From NCBI GenBank assembly GCA_963707835.1, contig CAVPRI010000001.1, forward strand, positions 744,001 through 808,000: DNA of 64,000 nucleotides, read 5' to 3'. Positions 47,662 through 56,450 of this stretch are shown here, in pieces. Position numbers and translations under genes: made by a program. Each line of letters opens with the position of its first letter. The stretch's first letter is position 1. Below the pieces are notes generated by a model. It saw nothing but the letters and a program-made list of their open reading frames with translations, was not told the DNA's origin and did not search any database. Origin of the DNA: Bog-473 sp963707835 (lineage in GTDB: Bacteria; Actinomycetota; Acidimicrobiia; Acidimicrobiales; RAAP-2).

Positions 47662-50019
47662 TCAGTCGATCCACAGCCATGCCCGGACTTGAGCCTCATG
47701 GTCCACGTAGCGCTCTCCGGAGACGTCGACGACGACCTTGCCAATCGTTCCGCCGGTGAAGGCGAACGGCGAGCGGTAGTCCGGGGTGACCGGCGACGCA
47801 CTGTCCCGGCCGACGCAGATCCCGTCCCCGACGAGGCAGAAGTACCCCGGCTGGGTGACGATCGGTCCTGAGCCGACCTCCTCGCCGTCGACGTACAGGG
47901 TCAGAACACCCTCGAAGCCGGGCATTGACGGATCGGTACTCGGACCGGTCTTGGCGAAGTTCGCAGCCAGAACATGCTGCCCCGGCGTCAGATCACGGTC
48001 AGCCACGACGTACTGCAACTTGGTGCCGATCCAGTTGAACGCATACCGGAGCCGCCTGTTCTGGACATAGAGACTGTGGCCACCGGCCACCCCGCCGTGG
48101 GCGTAAAGGACGCCTTCGGCAGCGTCTGAGTCCACTTGGACGCCGGCGGCGATGGTGAAGGAGCGTCCGTTGATGGCCACCCCTGCGTTCTCGGGAACGT
48201 CGGCGCAGTCGGGGTAGTACTCGTAGTGGTCCCGGTCGGGCGTTGCTCGGGGCCGCTCGGCGAGGACCTGTTCGATGGCCGAGCGGTCGTCGAGGGGAAG
48301 CCCCTTGTAGCGCCCGGCATAGTAGAACCAGAGGCTCTTGAGCAGTTCGAGCCGCTCGGGTTCCTGCTCTCCTAGGTTGGTGGTCTGAGCCCGGTCCTCG
48401 TCGAGGTGGTAGAGCTCCCAGACGTCGTGCTCGAAGTGCCCCCAACCCGAGATGGGCGGGTGCACGGAACAGGCGAGCCAGCCCTGGTGGTAGAGCGAGC
48501 GCTGGCCGAGCATGGCGTAGAACTGGGTCTCCCTGCCCGGAGCCTCGGCATCGGTCAGGGCGGCCACGAAGCTCTCACCGGCGATGGGGCTCTGTGGGTA
48601 GCCCTTGATGACGTCGGGCGGCTCGATCCCGAGGAGCTCGTAGACGGTCGGGACGACGTCGACGGCGTGGACGTACTGCGTGCGCGCCACCGCCTGCGGC
48701 TCGATCTTGGCCGGCCATGAGACCAGACACATGTCGGCCACGCCTCCCTCGTAGCCCGCCCAGCGCTTCCAGTAAGGGAAGGGGGTGTCGAAGGCCCAGG
48801 CCCATCCGGTGTTGTAGTGGTTGTACGAGGCTGGGCTGCCGAGCTCGTCGATGTGGGGCAGGGTCGCCTCCGTCGTGTCGGCGACGCCGTTGAAGAACCT
48901 CCACTCGTTGAAGGACCCGTTCGGCCCGCCCTCCCCGCTGGCACCGTTGTCGGAGATCACCACGATGATGGTGTTGCCCAGCTGGCCGGAGGATTCGAGG
49001 TGGTCGATCACCCGGCCGATCTGTGCGTCTGTGTACGAGATGAATCCGGCGAAGACCTCGGCCATGCGGGAGAACAGACGGCGCTCGTCGTTGTTCAGCG
49101 AGTCCCACGGCCGGACCGTGTCGAGGAGGGGCCAGGGCTGCCCGTCGGGTCCGGTGGCGGACGGGCCCCCATGGGGATTGATGCCCGACAGTTCGGTGCC
49201 CTCGGGCAGCAGGCCGAGCTCGATCTGGCGCCGCAGGATCTCGGGCCGGATCGCCTCGTAGCCGGCGTCGAATTTTCCCTTGTACCTGTCGGCCCACTCC
49301 GTGAACACATGGTGTGGAGCGTGCCCGGCACCAGGAGCGAGGTACATGAAGAACGGCTTGTCCGGGTCGACCGCCTTGGCATCGCGGATGAACTCGATCG
49401 CCTTGTCGGAGAGGTCCTTCGAGAGGTGATAACCGTCCTCGGGACGTCCCGGAGCATCGATCTGGTGGTTGTCGTGGATGAGGTCGGGGTACCACTGGTT
49501 CGACTCCCCACCGAGGAATCCGTAGAACCGTTCGAACCCCCGACCCAGCGGCCAGCGTCCCTTGTAGGCGGCCATGTTGGCCTCCTCGCCGGGGACGAGG
49601 TGCCACTTGCCCACGCAGTAGGTGTTGTAGCCGTGTTCGCTCAGCACCTCCGAGATGAAGCCGTTCTCGAACGGGATCCGGGTCGAGATCCCCGGGAAGC
49701 CGCTGGCGAACTCGGCGATGGTGGCCATCCCGTTCGAGGTGGCGTTGCGGCCGGTGAGCAGCGAGGAGCGGGTCGGTGAGCAGAGAGCCGTGGTGTGGAA
49801 GTTGGAGAAGCGCACGCCGCGCTCGGCGATCCTGCGCATGGTCGGTGTCTCGACGGGTCCCCCGAAGACGTCCATCGTGCCGTAGCCGACGTCATCCCAG
49901 GCGATGAACAAGACGTTCGGCGCGCCTTCGGGTGCCTTCGGAGCAGTGAAGGTCGACCAATCGGGCTCGGAGTCCCGGATGTCGAGTGCAATCTTTCCCT
50001 TGTAATGCGGCCTTGGCAT
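47662..50019 (-). CDS. Type I arylsulfatase
   Basis: 785 aa from ATG 50019 (AAGGGACGAGG upstream). Hydrolyses sulfate esters. The metal site begins NVLFIAWDDVGYGTMDVF; Cys80 in ALCSPTRSSLLTGR is the CxPxR motif converted to formylglycine; VGKWHLVPGEE, FMYLAPGAGHAPHH and IIVVISDNGASGEGG carry the remaining Lys, His and Asp-Asn ligands. The C-terminal 200 residues form a second beta domain. No signal peptide is seen. Maturation needs a formylglycine-generating enzyme encoded elsewhere. Confidence 0.93.
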   Translation of the reverse strand: MPRPHYKGKIALDIRDSEPDWSTFTAPKAPEGAPNVLFIAWDDVGYGTMDVFGGPVETPTMRRIAERGVRFSNFHTTALCSPTRSSLLTGRNATSNGMATIAEFASGFPGISTRIPFENGFISEVLSEHGYNTYCVGKWHLVPGEEANMAAYKGRWPLGRGFERFYGFLGGESNQWYPDLIHDNHQIDAPGRPEDGYHLSKDLSDKAIEFIRDAKAVDPDKPFFMYLAPGAGHAPHHVFTEWADRYKGKFDAGYEAIRPEILRRQIELGLLPEGTELSGINPHGGPSATGPDGQPWPLLDTVRPWDSLNNDERRLFSRMAEVFAGFISYTDAQIGRVIDHLESSGQLGNTIIVVISDNGASGEGGPNGSFNEWRFFNGVADTTEATLPHIDELGSPASYNHYNTGWAWAFDTPFPYWKRWAGYEGGVADMCLVSWPAKIEPQAVARTQYVHAVDVVPTVYELLGIEPPDVIKGYPQSPIAGESFVAALTDAEAPGRETQFYAMLGQRSLYHQGWLACSVHPPISGWGHFEHDVWELYHLDEDRAQTTNLGEQEPERLELLKSLWFYYAGRYKGLPLDDRSAIEQVLAERPRATPDRDHYEYYPDCADVPENAGVAINGRSFTIAAGVQVDSDAAEGVLYAHGGVAGGHSLYVQNRRLRYAFNWIGTKLQYVVADRDLTPGQHVLAANFAKTGPSTDPSMPGFEGVLTLYVDGEEVGSGPIVTQPGYFCLVGDGICVGRDSASPVTPDYRSPFAFTGGTIGKVVVDVSGERYVDHEAQVRAWLWID

Positions 50020-50233
50020 GCCTCGTCCCTTCCGTGAACCGTACGTCAATCCGGACGCATCGGCCGTCATGACATCCATTGTGCTCAGCTGTCCACCTTG
50101 ACCTCACCCTAGGGGTGGACCCGGAGCCCTCACATGGCCGAGGGTGCGACCCGCTGCTCGAGACGCGTGGCGAGCGCCGGGACCGGCGGTTCCTCTCGCT
50201 GGACCGAGCATCGGTCCCGTTCGTGCGGTGAGC

Positions 50234-50710
50234 TCAGCGTTCCTGTAGTGCGAAGACCGGGTGGCTGGCCGCCTGGCGAGCCCAAGCGTCCTCGCTCGAG
50301 TCGGCCGTGACGCCTTCGAAGAAGGCGCTGGCCTCGAAGCTCCAGCGTCGCAGATAGGCACGCAGGACGGGCACCCGGTCGGCCAGGGGGAGCTCCCGGG
50401 CCGTATAGGTCCGGCGCCGGCGTCCCAGGATCAGGACGAGCCGCCCGTCGTCGTGGCGCACGTTGCGGACCCACTGCGTCTCGCCCCTCGGGGCGACGAG
50501 GTAGGTGGAGCCGTCGAGCTCCAGCAGGTTGACGGGGGTGCGGTAGCGCCGCCCGGTGGAGCGTCCCCGGTGCTCCAGGACGCGTGACCCCCACACGCTG
50601 ATGCCCAGGCGAGTCAGCCCGTCCATGAGCGGGTTGAAGACGTGGCGGGTGAACCAATCGGGGGCGCGGTAATGGGTGGATCCGTCCTGCGGGCCCTCGG
50701 CGGAGCTCAC
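50234..50710 (-). CDS. Deazaflavin (F420)-dependent nitroreductase-family protein
   Basis: 158 aa, GTG 50710. A Ddn/DUF385 split-barrel: LEHRGRSTGRRYRTPVNLLE, STYLVAPRGETQWVRNVRHD, GRLVLILGRRRRTYTARELP and VLRAYLRRW are the F420-binding pattern. Uses F420H2 to reduce quinones or nitro compounds. Presence of such a protein fits an actinobacterial host. Precedes a small gene after 27 nt. Confidence 0.82.
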   Translation of the reverse strand: MSSAEGPQDGSTHYRAPDWFTRHVFNPLMDGLTRLGISVWGSRVLEHRGRSTGRRYRTPVNLLELDGSTYLVAPRGETQWVRNVRHDDGRLVLILGRRRRTYTARELPLADRVPVLRAYLRRWSFEASAFFEGVTADSSEDAWARQAASHPVFALQER

Positions 50711-50737
50711 GGCATCGCGCTCAGAGCGGCACCCATA

Positions 50738-51019
50738 TCAGCGCAGGCTCTCGTGGACCGCCCGGGCGCGCTCGCGCAGCTCGCCGAGTCGCTCTTCTGG
50801 GATCCACTCGGCCATCGAGTCCACCAGGTCCACGACAACGGCGGCCAGCTCGGCCAGTTCCTTGCTGGGCTCCTCGAGCTTGATCTGCGAGAACGGGAAC
50901 GCCACGTTGACGCGGCTCGAAGGCGAGACGACCTCGGGGCCTCGACGCTTGGCGTCCCGTTTGTCTCCCTTGTCCCCGGCCTCGGTCTGCTGGGGATCCT
51001 TGTCGGATGACTTCGCCAC
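50738..51019 (-). CDS. Small conserved-looking protein
   Basis: 93 aa, GTG 51019. A charged, probably disordered N-terminus (about residues 1-30) is followed by RVNVAFPFSQIKLEEPSKEL and a helix AELAAVVVDLVDSMAEWIPE. No family assigned. CAGGAT lies 12 nt upstream, one base from the TANNNT box. Confidence 0.55.
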   Translation of the reverse strand: MAKSSDKDPQQTEAGDKGDKRDAKRRGPEVVSPSSRVNVAFPFSQIKLEEPSKELAELAAVVVDLVDSMAEWIPEERLGELRERARAVHESLR

Positions 51020-51074
51020 GCCACCATCCTGGCCGCGTGGCGCCGGCCGCGCCAGGGCAGGTCGGCCCGTTCTG

Positions 51075-51287
51075 TCAGCCCAGGACGGGCAGCTTCAGCT
51101 CGACGCCGGCATTGGCCAGGAATGTGAGCTTGTGCTCGAGGGCGATCTGCCAGTCCACCATGTCTTTGTCGAATTGCGTGCGGTCGCCTTCTTCGCACGC
51201 GTGCTCGAGCTCGTCGAACGCCAGATCTTCGGCGTCGAGCAGGGCCCGGTACTTCGAGAGGAAGTGGTCGTCGATCGGCTGATGCAC
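51075..51287 (-). CDS. Small helical protein
   Basis: 70 aa, GTG 51287 with AGGAGG upstream at good spacing. Two or three amphipathic helices: FLSKYRALLDAEDLAFDELE and FDKDMVDWQIALEHKLTFLA. Acidic, with no cysteine or metal motif. No family assigned. Confidence 0.6.
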   Translation of the reverse strand: MHQPIDDHFLSKYRALLDAEDLAFDELEHACEEGDRTQFDKDMVDWQIALEHKLTFLANAGVELKLPVLG

Positions 51288-51385
51288 GTCGCTCCTCCTA
51301 CTGCGGCCCGACCTCTGCGAGCCGGTCCCGCGACCCTACCCCTGTCTCGTGGCCTTCGCCCAGGCGAGATCGGCCAGCCGGTGGG

Positions 51386-51856
51386 TCAGGCCGGGTCGGT
51401 CAAGCCGTTGAGGCTCTGACCCAGGCGCCCTGCCGCCTCGGCCAGGACAACCTGACCGGCCACCAGGGCCGCGAGGTCCCCGCGGACCCGCACCCTTCCG
51501 GCCGCCAGGGCGTCGACAGGGTCGAGCTCTCCGCGCGCCAGGGCCAGGGCGTCGGGGTAGGCGATCACGATGGTCGCCGTCCCGGTGGGCAGCTCGGCGG
51601 GGTCGCGCTCCAGGCGGGCGCGGCCGTCTTGGACGGTCAGCACGAGCCGGACCTCGTACTCGCCGCCCTCGGTACTCCCGTCGGGATCGTCCGCGAGGTC
51701 GTGGGGGACGCCGGTCACGAGTTGGATGATGCTGAAGGAGCCGTCGGATGCGGCGAGCGAACCGGCACCGGCCACCGCCGTGATCTCGTCGGGTTCGAGG
51801 GCACGCAGTGCAGCGTCGAAGGTCGCGACCCATTCGGGCGACAGGTAGCGGGGCAT
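51386..51856 (-). CDS. SCP2 sterol-carrier-domain protein
   Basis: 156 aa; ATG 51856 (MPRYLSPEWVATFDAAL) is chosen, with TTG 51874 as an alternative. FSIIQLVTGVPHDLADDPDG, RLVLTVQDGRARLERDPAEL, PTGTATIVIAYPDALALARG and ELDPVDALAAGRVRVRGDLA follow the SCP2 fold with its lipid-binding pocket. Stand-alone SCP2 proteins are frequent in Acidimicrobiia and mycobacteria that use steroids or fatty acyl groups. It follows sdhB after 33 nt on the same strand. Confidence 0.8.
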   Translation of the reverse strand: MPRYLSPEWVATFDAALRALEPDEITAVAGAGSLAASDGSFSIIQLVTGVPHDLADDPDGSTEGGEYEVRLVLTVQDGRARLERDPAELPTGTATIVIAYPDALALARGELDPVDALAAGRVRVRGDLAALVAGQVVLAEAAGRLGQSLNGLTDPA

Positions 51857-51889
51857 GGTCAGAGTGTGGCCCAAGGACGGGCCGGTCGC

Positions 51890-52681
51890 TCAGCCGGCGG
51901 CCGTCTCGGTGGCCTCCGCGGCCGACTTCTTGGACCGACCGAGGATCTTGCGGCCCAGCCAGGCCACGGGGTCGTAGTTGGCGTCGACCACGCGCTCTTT
52001 CATCGGGATGATGCCGTTGTCGGTGATCTTGATGTGCTCGGGGCAGACCTCGGTGCAGCACTTGGTGATGTTGCACATCCCGAGGCCACGGTCGCGGGCC
52101 AGCTCACGCCGGTCGTTGACGTCCAGCGGGTGCATCTCCAGCTCGGCGAATCGGATGAAGAAGCGGGGGCCGGCGTAGCTGGGCTTGTTGTCCTCGTGGT
52201 CGCGGATCACGTGGCATATGTTCTGGCACATGAAGCACTCGATGCACTTGCGGAACTCCTGGCCGCGCTCGACGTCGACCTGCATCATCCGGTAGCCGCC
52301 CTCGGGTTCGGGTCCCGGTGCGAAGGCCGGCACCGTCTTGGCCACCTCGTAGTTGAACGAGACGTCGGTGACCAGGTCGCGCACGATCGGGAAGGTCCGC
52401 ATGGGCGCCACGGTCACGGGCTCGCCCTCGGGGAGGGTGTCCATGCGGGTCATGCACATGAGGCGCGGCAGGCCGTTGATCTCGGCTGAGCACGAGCCGC
52501 ATTTGCCGGCCTTGCAGTTCCAGCGGCACGCCAGGTCGGGCGCATCGGAAGCCTGGATGCGGTGGATCACGTCGAGCACGACCTCACCCTCCACGGCCGG
52601 CATGACGTAGTCGGTGAACTCGCCACCGTTCTCGTCGCCGCGCCAGACCTGCATGGTCACGGAGTTGTCGGAGTCGGCCAT
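51890..52681 (-). CDS. sdhB: Succinate dehydrogenase, iron-sulfur subunit
   Basis: 263 aa, ATG 52681, 2 nt after the sdhA stop. Electron transfer from the flavin to the quinone. The [2Fe-2S] site is CRWNCKAGKCGSCSAEINGL followed by the fourth Cys in PRLMC; the other two clusters use CIECFMCQNICH and CNITKCCTEVCP. The length and the neighbouring single anchor subunit match Sdh1 of mycobacteria rather than the four-subunit enzyme. Confidence 0.94.
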   Translation of the reverse strand: MADSDNSVTMQVWRGDENGGEFTDYVMPAVEGEVVLDVIHRIQASDAPDLACRWNCKAGKCGSCSAEINGLPRLMCMTRMDTLPEGEPVTVAPMRTFPIVRDLVTDVSFNYEVAKTVPAFAPGPEPEGGYRMMQVDVERGQEFRKCIECFMCQNICHVIRDHEDNKPSYAGPRFFIRFAELEMHPLDVNDRRELARDRGLGMCNITKCCTEVCPEHIKITDNGIIPMKERVVDANYDPVAWLGRKILGRSKKSAAEATETAAG

Positions 52682-52683
52682 GG

Positions 52684-54498
52684 CTACTTTCCCTCCTCGA
52701 ACAGGGCGCGCAGCTCGGCCGGCATCTCCGGGAGCGGCTCGGGGGCGATGGTGATGGGGGCCAGGTAGCCGTGCTCGGCGGTCTGGCGCTGGACGAAGTT
52801 GACCTTGCCCATCTCGGGTTGAGGGCCCGGGAAGTCCTCACGGGTGTGGCCGCCGCGCGACTCCTTGCGGTTGAGCGCGCCCTGCGCGACGGCGATCGAC
52901 GTGGTGATCATCGAGGGGAGGTCGGTGGCCAGGTTCCAGCCCGGGTTGTATGGCGCGGCGCCCTTGACCGTGACCCTCGACGTCTGGTCCTTGAGGTCCT
53001 CGAGCTTGGCCAGGGCCTCGGTCAGCTCGCTGCCCGTGCGGATGATGCCCACCAGGGCCTGCATGGTCTCCTGCAGGTCGTGCTGGACGTCGTAGGGGTT
53101 GGGGCCGCCGTCACGCGCGAAGGGTGCCAGCGCGGCGTCGATCACCGAGCTCACCTCGGCCGGGTCGACGGAGGGCGAGCCCGTGCGGCCCTCGGCGAAG
53201 TCGCTGGCGCCCAGGCCGGCCCGGCGGCCGAAGACGATGAGGTCCGACAGCGAGTTGCCGCCCAGGCGGTTCGACCCGTGCATGCCCCCTGCCACCTCGC
53301 CGGCAGCGAACAGGCCGGGCACCGTGGCGGCCTGGGTCTCGGCGTCGACCCGCACGCCACCCATCATGTAGTGACAGGTCGGGCCCACCTCCATGGCCTC
53401 GGCGGTGATGTCGACGCCGGCCAGCTCCATGAACTGGTGGTACATCGAGGGCAGGCGGCGCCGGATGTACTCGGCCGAGCGGCGGGAAGCGATGTCGAGG
53501 AAGACGCCGCCGTGCGGGCTCCCGCGCCCGGCCTTCACCTCGGAGTTGATGGCTCGGGCCACCTCGTCGCGAGGGAGGAGGTCGGGGGTGCGACGGTGGT
53601 TGATGTGGTCGTCGTACCAGGCGTCCGCCTCCTCCTCCGTCTCGGCCGTCTCGGCCCGGAACATGTCGGCCACGTAGTTGAACATGAACCGGGTTCCCTC
53701 GGAGTTGCGCAGCACGCCGCCGTCGCCGCGCACACCCTCGGTGACGAGGATGCCGCGTACCGAGAGCGGCCACACCATCCCGGTGGGGTGGAACTGCACA
53801 CACTCCATGTCGATGACGTCCGCCCCGGCCCAGATGGCCATGGCATGCCCATCGCCCACGGACTCCCAGGAGTTGGAGGTGTACTTCCACGACTTGCCGA
53901 TCGACCCGGTGGCGAGCACGAAGGCCTTGGCCGTGAAGAGCATCATCTTGCCGCTCGGGCGGTGGTAGCCGACTGCTCCCGAGATTCGGCCCTCGCCGTC
54001 GGCGAGGAGGCGGAGGATCTTGGTCTCCATGAACACGTCGGTGCCCATGGAGACGACCTTCTGTTGGAGCGTGCGGATCAGCTCGAGCCCGGTGCGGTCG
54101 CCCACGTGGGCCAGGCGCGCGTAGCGGTGCCCGCCGAAGTCACGCTGCGAGATGCGCCCGTCCTTGGTTCGGTCGAAGAGTGCGCCCCAGCGCTCGAGCT
54201 CGTACACCCGCTCCGGCGCCTCCTGGGCGTGGATCTGCGCCATGCGCCAGTTGTTGAGCATCTTGCCGCCGCGGATGGTGTCGCGGAAGTGGACCTGCCA
54301 GTTGTCCTCTTGCCACACGTTGCCCATGGCGGCGGCCATGCCGCCTTCGGCCATCACGGTGTGCGCCTTGCCGAGGAGCGACTTGCACACCACCGCCGTG
54401 CGCAAGCCGCGCTGCTGCGCCTCGATGGTGGCCCGGAGGCCGGCGCCGCCGGCGCCGATGACGATGACGTCGTAATCGTGGGTTTCGTAGTCGGCCAT
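52684..54498 (-). CDS. sdhA: Succinate dehydrogenase, flavoprotein subunit
   Basis: 604 aa, ATG 54498. VIVIGAGGAGLRATIEAQQR binds FAD; KAHTVMAEGGMAAAMG has the His that carries the covalent flavin; FHPTGMVWP and GVRGDGGVLRNSEGTRF contain the active-site Arg and Gln/His; HYMMGGVRVDAETQA and EVAGGMHGSNRLGGNS complete the site. Catalyses succinate to fumarate. Intact. 27 nt behind the membrane anchor gene. Confidence 0.95.
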   Translation of the reverse strand: MADYETHDYDVIVIGAGGAGLRATIEAQQRGLRTAVVCKSLLGKAHTVMAEGGMAAAMGNVWQEDNWQVHFRDTIRGGKMLNNWRMAQIHAQEAPERVYELERWGALFDRTKDGRISQRDFGGHRYARLAHVGDRTGLELIRTLQQKVVSMGTDVFMETKILRLLADGEGRISGAVGYHRPSGKMMLFTAKAFVLATGSIGKSWKYTSNSWESVGDGHAMAIWAGADVIDMECVQFHPTGMVWPLSVRGILVTEGVRGDGGVLRNSEGTRFMFNYVADMFRAETAETEEEADAWYDDHINHRRTPDLLPRDEVARAINSEVKAGRGSPHGGVFLDIASRRSAEYIRRRLPSMYHQFMELAGVDITAEAMEVGPTCHYMMGGVRVDAETQAATVPGLFAAGEVAGGMHGSNRLGGNSLSDLIVFGRRAGLGASDFAEGRTGSPSVDPAEVSSVIDAALAPFARDGGPNPYDVQHDLQETMQALVGIIRTGSELTEALAKLEDLKDQTSRVTVKGAAPYNPGWNLATDLPSMITTSIAVAQGALNRKESRGGHTREDFPGPQPEMGKVNFVQRQTAEHGYLAPITIAPEPLPEMPAELRALFEEGK

Positions 54499-54525
54499 GT
54501 GGGTTCTCGTCCTCGTCGTCGGGGC

Positions 54526-55371
54526 CTAGAAGTGGAAGCCAGGGTCGTGGATGGTTCCACTTGCCACCAGCCGCACGTACAGGTCGCACAGCGCCACCCC
54601 GAACAGGCTGATCCAGGCGAAGCGCATGTGGCGCGCGTTGAGCGGCGTCACGAACTTCCAGAGCTTGTGACGGGTGGGGTGCTTGGCGAACGACTTGACC
54701 TGGCCCCCGCAGAAGTGGCGGCAGGCGTGGCACGACAGCGAGTACAGCCAGAGGAAGACGGCATTGGCACACAGCACGACCGTGCCGATGGTGATGCCGA
54801 TGTGCACGTGCTCCACGCCGTTGACCAGATAGGGCTGACGGAAGGCGAGGATGGCGTCGTAGGTCAGGATGCAGTTGAAGAGCAGCAGGATCCAGAAGAA
54901 GTAGCGGTGGATGTTCTGCAGGATCAGGGGGAAGCGGGTCTCGCCGCTGTACTTGCTGTGGCCGTCGGAGACCCCGCAGGCGGGGGGCGAGAGCCAGAAG
55001 GAGCGGTAGTAGGCCTTGCGGTAGTAGTAGCAGGTGAGGCGGAAGCCCAGGGGGAAGATCAGGATCAGCAGAGCCGGCGAGTAGTTCCAGAACGGGAGCG
55101 TCCCGAAGGTGTGGCTCCCCGGCACGCAGCTGTTGGCGATGCAAGGGGAGTAGAACGGCGAGATCAGGTCCCGGTTGAGCGAGATGCCTGCGTAGTAGTT
55201 CTTGCCCACGAAGGCGGCCCAGGTGGAGTAGATGACGAAGGCGAGCAGCACGCCCGCCGTCACCGCCGGCTCGACCCACCAGGTGTCCTTGCGGAGGGTC
55301 CGCTGGTCCGGGCCGCCTCGCGTCCCGATGGCGACCGGTGTCCCGGTCGCGGTTCCGGCCGTCGTGGTCAC
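54526..55371 (-). CDS. sdhC: Succinate dehydrogenase membrane anchor (Sdh1-type)
   Basis: 281 aa, start at 55371. Five or so helices (PAVTAGVLLAFVIYSTWAAF; ALLILIFPLGFRLTCYYYRK; IHRYFFWILLLFNCILTYDA; HIGITIGTVVLCANAVFLWL; FAWISLFGVALCDLYVRLVA). The His residues in IHRYFF and LSCHACRHF are candidate haem ligands. Size and form resemble the single anchor of mycobacterial Sdh1. First gene of sdhCAB, divergent from lysR, with the palindrome between them. Confidence 0.85.
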   Translation of the reverse strand: MTTTAGTATGTPVAIGTRGGPDQRTLRKDTWWVEPAVTAGVLLAFVIYSTWAAFVGKNYYAGISLNRDLISPFYSPCIANSCVPGSHTFGTLPFWNYSPALLILIFPLGFRLTCYYYRKAYYRSFWLSPPACGVSDGHSKYSGETRFPLILQNIHRYFFWILLLFNCILTYDAILAFRQPYLVNGVEHVHIGITIGTVVLCANAVFLWLYSLSCHACRHFCGGQVKSFAKHPTRHKLWKFVTPLNARHMRFAWISLFGVALCDLYVRLVASGTIHDPGFHF

Positions 55372-55471
55372 TCGTTCCTCCTCTACGCCCAGCTGAGGCC
55401 CAGCTTCGGACCCGGCTGACGTACCCTACGGGCGAGGATCCGAAAGGTCAAAGACATAAAGAGCATCAAGA

Positions 55472-55490
55472 TAAGAGCCTGAGGCTCTTA
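55472..55490. promoter_or_regulatory. Perfect palindrome, likely LysR operator
   Basis: TAAGAGCCTGAGGCTCTTA: two 8-bp arms with a 3-bp centre, matching the T-N11-A shape of LysR-type sites. It lies between divergent sdhC and lysR, about 7 nt before the lysR -10 box, where a regulator would control its own gene and sdhCAB. Confidence 0.6.
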
Positions 55491-55496
55491 AAAGGG

Positions 55497-55502
55497 TAGG
55501 CT
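55497..55502 (+). promoter_or_regulatory. TAGGCT -10 box of lysR
   Basis: A TANNNT hexamer starting 12 nt before the GTG at 55509; implies a leaderless transcript. Confidence 0.55.
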
Positions 55503-55508
55503 CGCTCC

Positions 55509-56441
55509 GTGCAGCTGCACCAGCTGGCCTACGCGGTGGCCGTCGCCGAAGAGCGCAGCTTCACCCAGGCGGCGTCCCGGCTGCACCTGGCCCAGCCGTC
55601 GCTCTCCCGGCAGGTACGCCTGCTCGAGCACGAGCTGGGCGTGGTGCTGTTCAACCGTGGACCCGGCCAGGGACCGGTGACCTTGACGCCCGACGGCAGC
55701 GCGCTGCTCCCTTTCATGCAACGTGTGCTCTCCGACGTGGCGGCGACGAGCGCGGAGGCGCGGGCGCTCTCGGGCATGGCCCGAGGGCGGGTGGCAGTGG
55801 GGGCCACCCCGAGCCTGGTCACCAGCGCCCTGGTCCCGGCCCTGGTCTCCTTCCATGCCAGCCACCCGGGCATCGACCTGGCGGTGGTCGAGGGGGGCTC
55901 CCACCAGCTGGTGCCCCAGGTGGCCGCGGGCGAGGTCGACCTGGCGTTGGTCGTCCTCCCGGTGACAGATCCGTTGGTGATGACGACGCCGTTGTTCGAC
56001 GACCCTCTGGTCCTGGCCACGGCGCCCGAGCACCCCTTGGCCGAACGGCAGGGCATCGCCGTGCGTGAGCTCGACGGCTTGGATCTGGTCATGTTCCGGG
56101 AGGGCTACGACCTGCGCGCCGTCACGCTGGCCGCCTGTGCGGATGCCGGGGTCGAGCCCCACCTGGTGAGCGAGGGCGGCGAGATGGCCGGCGTGCTGTC
56201 GTTCGTGGCGGCCGGCCTCGGTGCTGCGGTCGTCCCGGCCATCGCGCTGCCCTCCGACGGCTCCCTCGTCGGCGTGCCGTTCACCGCCCCGGTGCTCAGC
56301 CGCACGGTCGCCCTGGCCCAGCGGAGGGACCGAGCCCTGGCCCGGCCGGCGCGTGCGCTGGCCGACGAGCTGCTGGCCCGGCACGGCGGCGCCGGGGTTG
56401 ACCGGGCGCGTCCCGCGCCACGCGGCGATCTCGGGGTTTAG
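55509..56441 (+). CDS. LysR-family transcriptional regulator
   Basis: 310 aa, GTG 55509. The N-terminal winged HTH is LHQLAYAVAVAEERSFTQAA with SRLHLAQPSLSRQVRLLEHE and LGVVLFNRG; the C-terminal two-lobed effector domain has RVAVGATPSLVTSALVPALV, PLFDDPLVLATAPEHPLAER and MAGVLSFVAAGLGAAVVPAI. Divergently placed from sdhCAB with an operator-like palindrome between them, so control of succinate dehydrogenase is plausible but unproven. Its stop codon TAG is part of the -10 box of the next gene. Confidence 0.88.
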   Translation: MQLHQLAYAVAVAEERSFTQAASRLHLAQPSLSRQVRLLEHELGVVLFNRGPGQGPVTLTPDGSALLPFMQRVLSDVAATSAEARALSGMARGRVAVGATPSLVTSALVPALVSFHASHPGIDLAVVEGGSHQLVPQVAAGEVDLALVVLPVTDPLVMTTPLFDDPLVLATAPEHPLAERQGIAVRELDGLDLVMFREGYDLRAVTLAACADAGVEPHLVSEGGEMAGVLSFVAAGLGAAVVPAIALPSDGSLVGVPFTAPVLSRTVALAQRRDRALARPARALADELLARHGGAGVDRARPAPRGDLGV

Positions 56442-56444
56442 GCT
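56439..56444 (+). promoter_or_regulatory. TAGGCT -10 box of the MoxR gene, overlapping a stop codon
   Basis: Identical to the lysR box, starting 12 nt before ATG 56451 and containing the lysR TAG stop. It predicts a leaderless transcript for the MoxR-VWA pair. Confidence 0.55.
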
Positions 56445-56450
56445 TCGCCC

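Noticed and set aside
52771..55419. An 882-codon plus-strand frame opposite sdhA and sdhC
   Set aside because: High GC removes stops from the opposite strand; the composition is Val/His/Gly/Glu-rich with no domain, and sdhA and sdhC on the other strand are unmistakable.
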